NCBI GenBank assembly: GCA_005880985.1
Contig: VBIQ01000007.1
Span: 186,001 to 250,000, forward strand
Source: Chloroflexota bacterium
Lineage (GTDB): Bacteria > Chloroflexota > Dormibacteria > Aeolococcales > Aeolococcaceae
Direction: 5' to 3'
Length of the DNA: 64,000 nucleotides
Positions 38,035-45,859 of the stretch are shown in pieces. The translations under genes and the position numbers were made by a program. The notes beneath the pieces are model-generated. The model saw only the letters and a list, made by a program, of their open reading frames with translations, was not told the origin of the DNA and did not search any database. The stretch's first letter is position 1. Each line of letters starts with the position of its first letter.

Positions 38035-40149
38035 TTACTCGACCTGACCGAAGGCCTTGATCTCCTCCAGCTCCTGCGGCGACAGCTCGCGCGGCACATC
38101 ACCGCGGGCCGCCTTCTCGCTCTGGACCTGGTGGCGGATGCTGTCGACGATCTCAGGGTTGGCGAGAGTGGTCACGTCGCCGACGTCGGCGAAGTTGGAG
38201 ATCGATGCGATCACCCGTCGCATGATCTTCCCCGAGCGGGTCTTGGGCATGTCGGGGACGATCCACACGTTCTTCGGTCTCGCGATCTTGCCGATCTCCT
38301 TCTCGATCGCGTTGATCACCTTCTCCTCGATGTCCGTGCTCTGCTTGAGGCCGGGCTTGAGCGCGACGTACATCTCCACGACGCGACCACGCAGCTCATC
38401 GATCACCGGGACCGCAGCGGCCTCGGCGATCTCATCGACGGTGAGGCACGCGGACTCGAGCTCCTTGGTCCCCAGTCGGTGGCCGGCGACGTTGATCACA
38501 TCGTCGACCCGGCCGAGGATCCGGAAGTAGCCGTCGGCCGCCTGGACCGCGCCGTCGCCGGCGAGATAGGGCCAGTCCCGCCAGTCCTTGCTCTGCGGAT
38601 CGCGACAGTACTTCGCGTAGTAGGTGTCCACGAACCGCTCGGGTTGACCCCAGATCGTCTGGAAGATGCCAGGCCAGGGGTTGCGGATGCAGATGTTGCC
38701 GGCACGGCCGCTGCCCGCCTCCACGACATTGCGTTCTTCGTCGTAGATCACGGGATAGATCCCGAGGACACCCGGGCCACAACTGCCGGGCTTCATCGGC
38801 TGGAGCGCAGGCAGGGTGCTGCCGAGGAAGCCGCCGTTCTCGGTCTGCCACCAGGTGTCGACGATGACCGCCTCGCCCTTGCCCACCACTTGGTGATACC
38901 AGCGCCAGACCTCGGGTTCGATGGGCTCACCGACCGTGGTCATGTGCTTGAAGTGGTAGTCGTACTTCTTGGGCTCGTCGGGACCGAACTTTCGCAGCAT
39001 GCGGATGGTGGTGGGTGCGGTGTGAAAGATGTTCACCCCGAGCCGCTCCGCGATCCTCCACGGGCGTCCGGCATCCGGGTACAGGGGCACCCCTTCGTAC
39101 ATCACGCTGGTCGTCCCCAGCGACAGCGGGCCGTACACGATGTACGAATGGCCGGTGATCCAACCGATGTCGGCAAAGCACCAGTAGGTGTCCTCGGGAC
39201 GGATGTCCTGGTAGTACCTGGAGGTACCGGTGACGTAGGCCAGGTAGCCGCCGGTGCTGTGCTGGCAGCCCTTGGGGCGTCCGGTGGTGCCACTGGTGTA
39301 CATGAGGAAGAGCGGAGCCTCAGCCGGCATGGGCAGGGGATCCACCAGCCGACCGGCATGGTCCGGCAGAAGCTCGTCGACGAAGAAGTCGCGGCCTTCG
39401 AGCATGGGGCTCTTGGATGCGTACTGGCCGGGATGACGTCGCCAGACCAGCACCTTCTCGACTTCGACGCCCTGCTCGCGGGCGACCGCCACCGCCTCGT
39501 CGGCCTTGGCCTTGTGGTCGATGAGCTCGCCGTTTCGGTAGTACCCGTCGATGGTGACCAGGATGCGGCTCTGCGAATCGGCGATCCGGCCGCCGCAGGC
39601 GGTGCCACTGAATCCGCCGAACACCTCGCTGTGGATCACGCCGAGCCGGGCGCAGGCCAGCATCGAGACCGGCAGCTCCGGGACCATCGGCAGATGGAAG
39701 GTCACCCGGTCGCCCTGTCGCACCCCGCCGAAGAGCTGGAGGAGGACGGCGAACTCGTTGACCCGCTTGTACAGCTCCTGGTAGGTGATCGCCTGGGTCG
39801 CCTCGACTTCCGGCTCGGGTACCCAGATCAAGGCAGCCTTGTTGCGACTCGACGCCAGGTGCCGGTCGATGCAGTTGTACGACGCGTTCAGCCGGCCGCC
39901 GGCGAACCACTTCCAGAAGGGTGGATTGCTGGTGTCAAGGGTGGTATGCCAATAGCTGTCCCAGCTGAGCAGGTCCGCATACTCCTTGAAGCACTCCGGG
40001 AAGCGCTCCTCGCGGAATCGCTCGAAGATGCTCGCATCACTCGCGTTCGCCTGGCCGATGAACTTCGCGGGCGGGAAGTAGTACTCCTCCTCGCGCCAGT
40101 GCACAGCGATCTGTGCCTCGGAGGGCTGGGTCTCCTCTCCGATTGCCAT
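38035..40149 (-). CDS. acs: Acetyl-CoA synthetase (AMP-forming)
   Basis: 704-residue enzyme that makes acetyl-CoA from acetate, ATP and CoA. Visible motifs are the early acyl-CoA-synthetase N-terminal PPFWKWFAGGRLNASYNC, the ATP loop YTSGTTGRPKG, the substrate-pocket segment WWQTENGG, GRVDDVINVAGHRLG, and the C-terminal PKTRSGKIMRR with the Lys that is usually acetylated to control activity. GGAGG lies 8 bases before the ATG at 40149. The closest alternative is propionyl-CoA synthetase; the length and motifs favour Acs. It converges on the KimA gene with 23 bases between. Confidence 0.93.
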   Translation of the reverse strand: MAIGEETQPSEAQIAVHWREEEYYFPPAKFIGQANASDASIFERFREERFPECFKEYADLLSWDSYWHTTLDTSNPPFWKWFAGGRLNASYNCIDRHLASSRNKAALIWVPEPEVEATQAITYQELYKRVNEFAVLLQLFGGVRQGDRVTFHLPMVPELPVSMLACARLGVIHSEVFGGFSGTACGGRIADSQSRILVTIDGYYRNGELIDHKAKADEAVAVAREQGVEVEKVLVWRRHPGQYASKSPMLEGRDFFVDELLPDHAGRLVDPLPMPAEAPLFLMYTSGTTGRPKGCQHSTGGYLAYVTGTSRYYQDIRPEDTYWCFADIGWITGHSYIVYGPLSLGTTSVMYEGVPLYPDAGRPWRIAERLGVNIFHTAPTTIRMLRKFGPDEPKKYDYHFKHMTTVGEPIEPEVWRWYHQVVGKGEAVIVDTWWQTENGGFLGSTLPALQPMKPGSCGPGVLGIYPVIYDEERNVVEAGSGRAGNICIRNPWPGIFQTIWGQPERFVDTYYAKYCRDPQSKDWRDWPYLAGDGAVQAADGYFRILGRVDDVINVAGHRLGTKELESACLTVDEIAEAAAVPVIDELRGRVVEMYVALKPGLKQSTDIEEKVINAIEKEIGKIARPKNVWIVPDMPKTRSGKIMRRVIASISNFADVGDVTTLANPEIVDSIRHQVQSEKAARGDVPRELSPQELEEIKAFGQVE

Positions 40150-40314
40150 TGGCCGACCTCCCGCTACCGAGCAGAACCGCAGTCCGGTCGTTCCGGTCTC
40201 GAGTCACCCCCTCGGCAGGCTCAAGGGTAGCGGCGCAAGGATCGAGCTCGCGGCGCCGTTACAGGAAGCAACGGGACCCCCGCGCCAGCAGCCCGCGTCA
40301 TCCCGGAGTGGACC

Positions 40315-42315
40315 ATGCGTGTGCGTCGTCTGCGCCTGCGCCCGGCGATCGCAGCCGGGGCGTGCGTCGCCACCCTCGGCGTCGTCGCCGCCACCGTCAC
40401 CGCCTCGCCGAGGACCGCCACCGCCGCCAGTCTGCCGGCTCCCTCGCTGCCGCCGCTGCCCACACCCTCCGCCCCACCCGGCCCGACGCTCCCGCCCGCA
40501 CCGCAGCCAACCCTGCCGCCGGCGCCGCTGCCGGTCCCCACCCTTCTCCCGACGCCTCAACCGGTGCCGAGCCCGTCGCCCACGGTGACCCCGCCGGCCC
40601 CGCCGTCGCTGCCCCCCACCCCCTCCTCACTTCCCCTTCCCGCCGGCCTCCTGCCCGCGCCGCCGCCCGGCCCGCCCAGCGGGCAGGGCCAGCCGCCGCC
40701 GGCGGGGCCCGGCAACGGCTCGCCCCTCGGTCCCGGCCAGGGTCCGACCGCGGGCGGGCTTCCCGGCCTCGTCCCCGGAGGGCCCGGGACGGCGCCGGCG
40801 GCACCAGACGGAACCGCCGGCCCAGGCTCGGCGCCGGCGGACAGCACCGGCCCCCCACCGACGGCGGCGACCAGCGCCGGCCCGCCGGCAACGGCGGCGA
40901 TTCCCCAACGCGATCTGGCGGCGCTGGCCGACCTCAACCCCGCCCTGGCCAGCCGCATCGCCGACATCGCCGGTCACCCGCTGACCGGCCAGCCGCCCGA
41001 CCTGCGCCACCTCCCCGGCGGGACGGCAGGGCGGGCCGCGGGAGCCGGCCGTGGCGGCGGCGGACCCGGGCTGCCGGTGCCGATCCTCGCCGCCGCCCTC
41101 GCCGCCTTCGCCACCTTCGTCGCCGTCCGCCGCAGCGTCGGGCCCCTTCTGGGGCGCCGCCGCTCCGCGTCCCATCGCAGCGGCGCGATCTGGCGCCGGA
41201 TCCCCCTCGGCTCGGCGTCCCTCCCCCTCGCCCTGCTTCTGCTCATTCCCCTCGGCGGCGCGGTCCTCTGGCTGCCGCTCGCCGCCGCCGGGGCCCGTAC
41301 CGCCGCGGTCACAACCTCACCGGCGACGGGCGGAGCGCGGCTGGCCGACTGGGTCACGGTGCGCTCGGGAGCCCCCGGCACCCGCTCGGCGCCGGCGCCG
41401 GTGGCGCGAGGGTCGAGCGCCGACTCGTGGAGCGGCCTGGTCGCCATCGAGCAGCGGCTGTCCGCGCAGCACGACCGGGTCGTCGTCCTGGAGTCGACCA
41501 TCAACGGGCTGGCCAAGTCGGTCGGCGGCGGCATCGCCCGGAGCACCCCGCTCGGCCCGGCGCTGACCGAGGCCTTCGCGACCCGACTCCACCAGGCGGT
41601 CGCCGCCCACGATGCCGCGGAAGCGGCCTACCAGAACTCCCTTCAGGCCGAGTACACCTTCTACCGCAGCGCCGCGACCAACCCGGCGCAACGCGACCGG
41701 CTGCTCGCCGCCGCGCAGCAGGCGTCGGCGCCCGGGGCCTCGGACGCGGTCGCCTACGACCTCCGGCTGATCGACACCCAGCTGGCCCAGGAGGCCGCGA
41801 TCCGCGACGCCACGCTCACCCAGGCGTCGTCAGCGATCAGCGCCGGCCAGCTCGCGGCGATCGGCTCGGTCCAGGCGACGCCGCTGGCGCTTCCCATGGC
41901 GGGCTCGATCACCCAGGTCTTCGGTCCGACCTCGCTCGCGATGGAGGCGCCGATGAGCTATCTCGGCCGCTTCTATCCCCACTTCCACACCGGCCTCGAC
42001 ATCGCCGCCCCGCTGGACACCCCGGTGGCGGCCGCGGCCGGCGGAGTGGTGATCCTGGCCGGCTCGAGCGTCGACGGGGCCGGTCATCTGGTCGGATACG
42101 GCAATTACGTCGTCCTCCAGCACCCCGGCGGACTGGTCACCCTCTACGGCCATCTCGACCGCATCCTGGTGGCGCCCGGCCAGCAGGTGGTGGCGGGGCA
42201 ACCGATCGGACAGGAGGGTTCGACGGGTTGGTCGACCGGTCCGCACCTGCACCTCGAGGTGCGGCGCGATGGACAGGTGGTCGATCCGCTCCAATACCTG
42301 GGCGGGGCGCGCTGA
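40315..42315 (+). CDS. Exported M23-family peptidoglycan peptidase with Pro-rich segment
   Basis: 666-residue cell-wall protein. A signal peptide or anchor lies at residues 1-30. A Pro-rich low-complexity stretch (about 39-200, with PLPTP, PPAPQP and PGPP runs) follows, then two hydrophobic helices near residues 255-275 and 300-325, and a helical/coiled region. The C-terminal M23 (LytM) domain has HFHTGLDIAAPLDTPV (metal His and Asp), GYGNYVVLQHPGG, LYGHLDRI and GPHLHLEVR, with all metal ligands present. It likely cleaves peptidoglycan cross-bridges during growth. The two inner helices suggest it stays attached to the membrane. It begins 165 bases after the divergent acs gene. Confidence 0.8.
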   Translation: MRVRRLRLRPAIAAGACVATLGVVAATVTASPRTATAASLPAPSLPPLPTPSAPPGPTLPPAPQPTLPPAPLPVPTLLPTPQPVPSPSPTVTPPAPPSLPPTPSSLPLPAGLLPAPPPGPPSGQGQPPPAGPGNGSPLGPGQGPTAGGLPGLVPGGPGTAPAAPDGTAGPGSAPADSTGPPPTAATSAGPPATAAIPQRDLAALADLNPALASRIADIAGHPLTGQPPDLRHLPGGTAGRAAGAGRGGGGPGLPVPILAAALAAFATFVAVRRSVGPLLGRRRSASHRSGAIWRRIPLGSASLPLALLLLIPLGGAVLWLPLAAAGARTAAVTTSPATGGARLADWVTVRSGAPGTRSAPAPVARGSSADSWSGLVAIEQRLSAQHDRVVVLESTINGLAKSVGGGIARSTPLGPALTEAFATRLHQAVAAHDAAEAAYQNSLQAEYTFYRSAATNPAQRDRLLAAAQQASAPGASDAVAYDLRLIDTQLAQEAAIRDATLTQASSAISAGQLAAIGSVQATPLALPMAGSITQVFGPTSLAMEAPMSYLGRFYPHFHTGLDIAAPLDTPVAAAAGGVVILAGSSVDGAGHLVGYGNYVVLQHPGGLVTLYGHLDRILVAPGQQVVAGQPIGQEGSTGWSTGPHLHLEVRRDGQVVDPLQYLGGAR

Positions 42316-42422
42316 CCATCACCACAATTGATTGACGCCTCAGCGGCGGTCGCCTACGATGCAGCCGCCTTCACCCCCACAGACGCGATGCAGAGCGAGG
42401 GGCAGGGCAGGAGGGCATCGCC

Positions 42423-43043
42423 GTGGATCAATGGAATCGCATGCCCCGGAGCGACCAGCTGATCGCTGTCGGGTCCTTGGTCGTCCTCGTCGGCCTTTTC
42501 CTGCCGTGGTTCGGCTATGACGTCAACGTCGGCGGCTTCAGCGCCAGCGACAGCGCCGACGGCTTCCACAGCTGGGGAATCCTCACCCTCATCGCCCTGC
42601 TCGCCGTCATCGCCCTCTACGTGGTGCGCAACTTCGCGGCTGAGGCGGTCAAGCTCCCCGAGCTACCAGTGGAGGATGGGGTCGCCTATCTGGGCCTCGC
42701 TGGGGTGGAGCTTCTCGGTGTCCTTCTCTTCTGGGTGGACTACCACGGTAAGGGTGTGTCGTTCTCCGGCGTTTCTTATGGCATCCGGTTCGGCTGGATC
42801 ATCGCTCTCATTGGCGTCGTTGCCACCGGTGCCGGCGGCTACCTCAAGCGCACCGAGCCCGCCGCCGCCAGCGGTGGAGGATCATCGACATGGCAGACGT
42901 CGCCTCCCTCCGCCCCTTATGGCGCGCCCCCGCCGCCCGCGGCGCCGCCTCCGCCACCGGCCCCACCCAGCTCGTCGGGGCCTCCCGGCAGCCCACCTCC
43001 TCCGCCCTACAACCCTCCGCCGCCACCGGGCCCCGGGGGTTGA
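42423..43043 (+). CDS. Four-helix membrane protein with Pro-rich tail
   Basis: 206-residue protein with four hydrophobic segments (about residues 12-30, 50-67, 85-100, 115-135), the first after a short N terminus. The C-terminal 65 residues are disordered, made of Pro and Ser. GTG 42423 is preceded by AGGAGG 8 bases upstream. The arrangement resembles mycobacterial DUF5336-type proteins, but I cannot confirm the family. Function unknown. Confidence 0.7.
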   Translation: MDQWNRMPRSDQLIAVGSLVVLVGLFLPWFGYDVNVGGFSASDSADGFHSWGILTLIALLAVIALYVVRNFAAEAVKLPELPVEDGVAYLGLAGVELLGVLLFWVDYHGKGVSFSGVSYGIRFGWIIALIGVVATGAGGYLKRTEPAAASGGGSSTWQTSPPSAPYGAPPPPAAPPPPPAPPSSSGPPGSPPPPPYNPPPPPGPGG

Positions 43044-43084
43044 TCACGGGCGGGAAGGGCGCTCCGATCCCGTAGCATCGGTCG

Positions 43085-43747
43085 GTGCCTGGCGTCCGCA
43101 CCCGCCTCTATCTCGTCCGCCATTGCGACGTCCACAACCCGGGGCGCGTCCTCTACGGCTTTCTCCCCGGCTTCGGCCTCAGCGAGAAGGGCGTGACCCA
43201 GGCGCACGCCCTGGGCCGCCACCTGGCGCAGCAGCCGCCGCCGATCGCGCAGATCTACACCAGCCCGCTGCAGCGGGCCAGGGAGACGGCGGAGATCCTC
43301 GCCTCCCACCTCGACGGCGTTCCCGTCGTCAGTACCGAGGAGCTGATCGAAGCCCGTTTCGGCCGCTATCTCCAGGGAGTGCAGGCGACCCAGGTGCCGT
43401 GGCGGCGCCCGCGATGGCTGGTGCACATGGCGCGTCCCGGGCTGCTGCAGGACGACGAGTCGGTGCCGGAGATGGCGGCCCGGGTGCGGGCACCGCTGAT
43501 GCGGCTGCTGCATGACCATCCCGGTCGCGGCGGTGTCTGTGTCAGCCACGGCGACCCGATCCAGGCGTTCTGGGTGGAGAGCGACGGGCGACCGAACTGG
43601 TCGCTCCACCGCCTGCAGTGCGCCAAGGGCGGAATGCTCGAGCTCGACTACGAGAACGAGACGCTCATGAGCAAGACCTATCGCGCGCCCGAGGAGCTCG
43701 CGGCACCCGCGTCGACCGCTCGCGCCGTCGATGCCGGCCACGCGTAG
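43085..43747 (+). CDS. Histidine phosphatase (phosphoglycerate-mutase-like)
   Basis: 220-residue phosphatase of the histidine acid/PGM branch 1. The N-terminal catalytic motif is LVRHCDVHNP, with a Cys replacing the usual Gly of RHG. The other elements are normal: SPLQRARETAEI (phosphate Arg), the acidic residues of STEELIEARFG, and the second His in CVSHGDPIQAFW. Substrate unknown. GTG start. It ends 21 bases before the convergent resB gene. Confidence 0.82.
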   Translation: MPGVRTRLYLVRHCDVHNPGRVLYGFLPGFGLSEKGVTQAHALGRHLAQQPPPIAQIYTSPLQRARETAEILASHLDGVPVVSTEELIEARFGRYLQGVQATQVPWRRPRWLVHMARPGLLQDDESVPEMAARVRAPLMRLLHDHPGRGGVCVSHGDPIQAFWVESDGRPNWSLHRLQCAKGGMLELDYENETLMSKTYRAPEELAAPASTARAVDAGHA

Positions 43748-43768
43748 ACGACAGGAGCCTAGCCGCCC

Positions 43769-45166
43769 CTACTCCATCCCGGCGGCGGCACCGACGTGGT
43801 CCGGCGCCGGACTCGCCTCCTCGCCCGCCCAGTCGAAGGCGGGCAGTGTCCGTGTCCGGCTCTTCCGCCGCCGCTGCAACCAGGGCCGCAGGTAGAGCTT
43901 GGTCATCAGCCCGGCCATGATCAGCGCAAAGGTGAGGTAGACGAGCGGGACGCCGTTGTCCTTCTTCACGTGGAAGAGCGAGTACTGCTTGAGCTCGGGG
44001 AAGGAGACGGTGAAGTCCGCCGATTGCCCGTTGCCCGCCGGCAGCGGCAGTCGCAGGGTCTGCCCCATCAACAGCGGCACCGGCTGAGCGTTGCTGAAGT
44101 ATGGCTGCATCGCCGCGGTGTCGAGCTCGTTGACGTTCTGCGCCCGTCCGCGGTCGAGACCGAGATCGCCGACGAACAGCTGCACCTGGAGAGCGGGGTT
44201 GCGTGCCTGATTGCCCCCGGGTCCGTATTCGGTGCGCGACGGGTCGATGCTGCCGTCGGGGTTGACCGCGGCGATGGTGCGGGCGTCCGGGAAGATCGCC
44301 ATCCGCGCGCCGATCTGCAGCGACCGCTTTGCCCCGGGAACCGTGTACCCGAAGTCGGGAACCTTGAGCACCCCCGTCTCCACGCTCTTGTCCGCCCCGA
44401 AGAACTGCACCGGACCGTCGAAGACCGACTGGCCGGAGGGGTTGCGGACCACCAGCCGTGGTGCCCAGCCGTAGTCCTGCTGGTAGAAGTCAACGTTGCG
44501 GTAGCCGAGAAAGTCATTGACCCTCACGTCGCGGCGTTCCACCAGCCGACCGTGATCCAAAACCGAGACGTTGCTCACGTAGTCCTTGGCCTCGCCATTG
44601 GCCGCATAGTCCGCGCGAAAGCTGTTCAGTTGCACCTGGTAGCCGCTGTGGTTCCCGTCGAAGAGCAGGCCCTCCTGCAGGGTGTCGAAGTTGGCCCGTG
44701 CCTCGGTGACGCGCTGTCCCTCGGTGACGGTGATGATCCCGTCGAAGCCGGTCGCCTTGCCCCACACCACCGCCACCAGCAGCAGGAAGAACGAGGTGTG
44801 GAAGAGCCACGATCCCCATTCGCCCCAGTACTGCGGCGTGCGGGGACTGCGTCGCATCGTGCGGACCACCAGGCTGCGACCACGGCGGAGCACGCAGGCG
44901 CCGAGAGCGAGATACAGGCTGCCAAGCAGGACGTAGAAGAGTGGCGAGACGAACACCTCGGTCAGCGGCAGGCCGACATGACTGGCGAGGCCGTTGAGGT
45001 TCTGGTGGGTGACCAGGAACTCGTCGACCTTGGTCTGGGCCGAGGTGTTGCGCTGGGGCACGAACGAGCCGATCAGGACGATGAGCACCACCCCGACGAG
45101 GAACATGATGGCGGTGCGCATGCGCGTGTACTCGCGCCAGAAGGAACGCAGATGGGTTGGCAACAC
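43769..45166 (-). CDS. resB: ResB-type cytochrome c biogenesis protein
   Basis: 465-residue membrane protein of system II cytochrome c maturation. Three N-terminal helices (LVGVVLIVLIGSFVP, SPLFYVLLGSLYLALGACVL and the WLFHTSFFLLLVAVVWG segment) frame a large periplasmic domain, and a last helix is VPLVYLTFALIMAGLM. The domain pattern, with GFDGIITVTEGQ and NVDFYQQDYGWAPRLVV, is typical. No ResC/CcsA partner is in the window. The stop of a lone FAD-binding gene is three bases upstream, so the two are coupled. Confidence 0.8.
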   Translation of the reverse strand: MLPTHLRSFWREYTRMRTAIMFLVGVVLIVLIGSFVPQRNTSAQTKVDEFLVTHQNLNGLASHVGLPLTEVFVSPLFYVLLGSLYLALGACVLRRGRSLVVRTMRRSPRTPQYWGEWGSWLFHTSFFLLLVAVVWGKATGFDGIITVTEGQRVTEARANFDTLQEGLLFDGNHSGYQVQLNSFRADYAANGEAKDYVSNVSVLDHGRLVERRDVRVNDFLGYRNVDFYQQDYGWAPRLVVRNPSGQSVFDGPVQFFGADKSVETGVLKVPDFGYTVPGAKRSLQIGARMAIFPDARTIAAVNPDGSIDPSRTEYGPGGNQARNPALQVQLFVGDLGLDRGRAQNVNELDTAAMQPYFSNAQPVPLLMGQTLRLPLPAGNGQSADFTVSFPELKQYSLFHVKKDNGVPLVYLTFALIMAGLMTKLYLRPWLQRRRKSRTRTLPAFDWAGEEASPAPDHVGAAAGME

Positions 45167-45169
45167 CCT

Positions 45170-45823
45170 CTACGAGGTGAGCAGCGACGCCGGGTCGAAC
45201 GCGCCGCGCACCAGCTCGGCGAGAACACTCCCGTCCGCCGGCGCGGTCGTGGCCGGCTCGGGCTCGGCCGGCTCGGCGGTCGGGATCAGCCGCAGGTGCA
45301 CCGCGGTGATCACCGCAAGCCGGCCCTGGCTGCCCAGCAGGAGGCCGGCGAGGTCGTACCCGGTGACGTCCTTGAGCACGCCGCCGCCGGCGCGCACTGT
45401 CTCGCCGGTGGGAAGCACGCCTTCGATGCCGCTCAGCGCTCGGCGCGACACACCCGCCCGAGCCACCAGGCTGCCCACGTGGGTTGCCACCGGACGCGAC
45501 CATCCCACCCCGACCGGACGCATGCCGGAGGCGCTGGCCACCGTGACCAGCTCGCTGACATTCGCGCCCGCCTCGGCGCGCACCACCGCGGCGCCGACAT
45601 CCATGCGGATGGCGGTGAGCCGCTCCAGCGACAGCAGCAGTGCTCCCTCCGGAGCCCGCCCGCCGGGCGAGCTGGTCACCGCCAGCCGGGTGCGCGACTC
45701 GGCGCAGTGGCGGCAGATCGTCGCCACCATGTCGGCGGACATGGGGATCGTGGCGCCCCGGGCCTCATCAACGGCCTGGGCCCCCAGCAGTTCGATCAGC
45801 CGAGCGCGGGTCGCCGCGTCCAT
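45170..45823 (-). CDS. Stand-alone FAD-binding (PCMH-type) domain protein
   Basis: 217-residue protein equivalent to the FAD_binding_4 domain of GlcD/GlcE-like and other PCMH-fold oxidases. It shows VRAEAGANVSELVTVASASG and the flavin loop GSLVARAGVSRRALSGIEGVLPTG, GGGVLKDVTGYDLAGLLLGSQGRLAVIT. The catalytic C-terminal half of the usual enzymes (GlcE is about 350 residues, GlcD about 490) is absent, and the downstream codons are only a linker before resB. It lies three bases before resB and is divergent from a DUF885 gene with a shared palindromic promoter region. It may bind FAD for electron transfer or be a degenerate remnant. Confidence 0.65.
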   Translation of the reverse strand: MDAATRARLIELLGAQAVDEARGATIPMSADMVATICRHCAESRTRLAVTSSPGGRAPEGALLLSLERLTAIRMDVGAAVVRAEAGANVSELVTVASASGMRPVGVGWSRPVATHVGSLVARAGVSRRALSGIEGVLPTGETVRAGGGVLKDVTGYDLAGLLLGSQGRLAVITAVHLRLIPTAEPAEPEPATTAPADGSVLAELVRGAFDPASLLTS

Positions 45824-45831
45824 GGCGCGCG

Positions 45832-45848
45832 AGTCTAGCCGCTAGACT
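45832..45848. promoter_or_regulatory. Symmetric divergent -10 elements over a 13-bp palindrome
   Basis: TCTAGC-C-GCTAGA (45834-45846) is a palindrome around one base. It places TAGACT on both strands: plus 45843-45848, 11 bases before the ATG at 45860, and minus 45837-45832, 8 bases before the ATG at 45823. It could serve two leaderless promoters or bind a regulator. No -35 boxes are clear. Confidence 0.4.
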
Positions 45849-45859
45849 TCCCCGTCCGA

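Noticed and set aside
40429-40900. Pro-rich coding stretch as a DNA repeat array
   Set aside because: It encodes short, irregular Pro motifs in a wall-associated protein and has no regular unit length.
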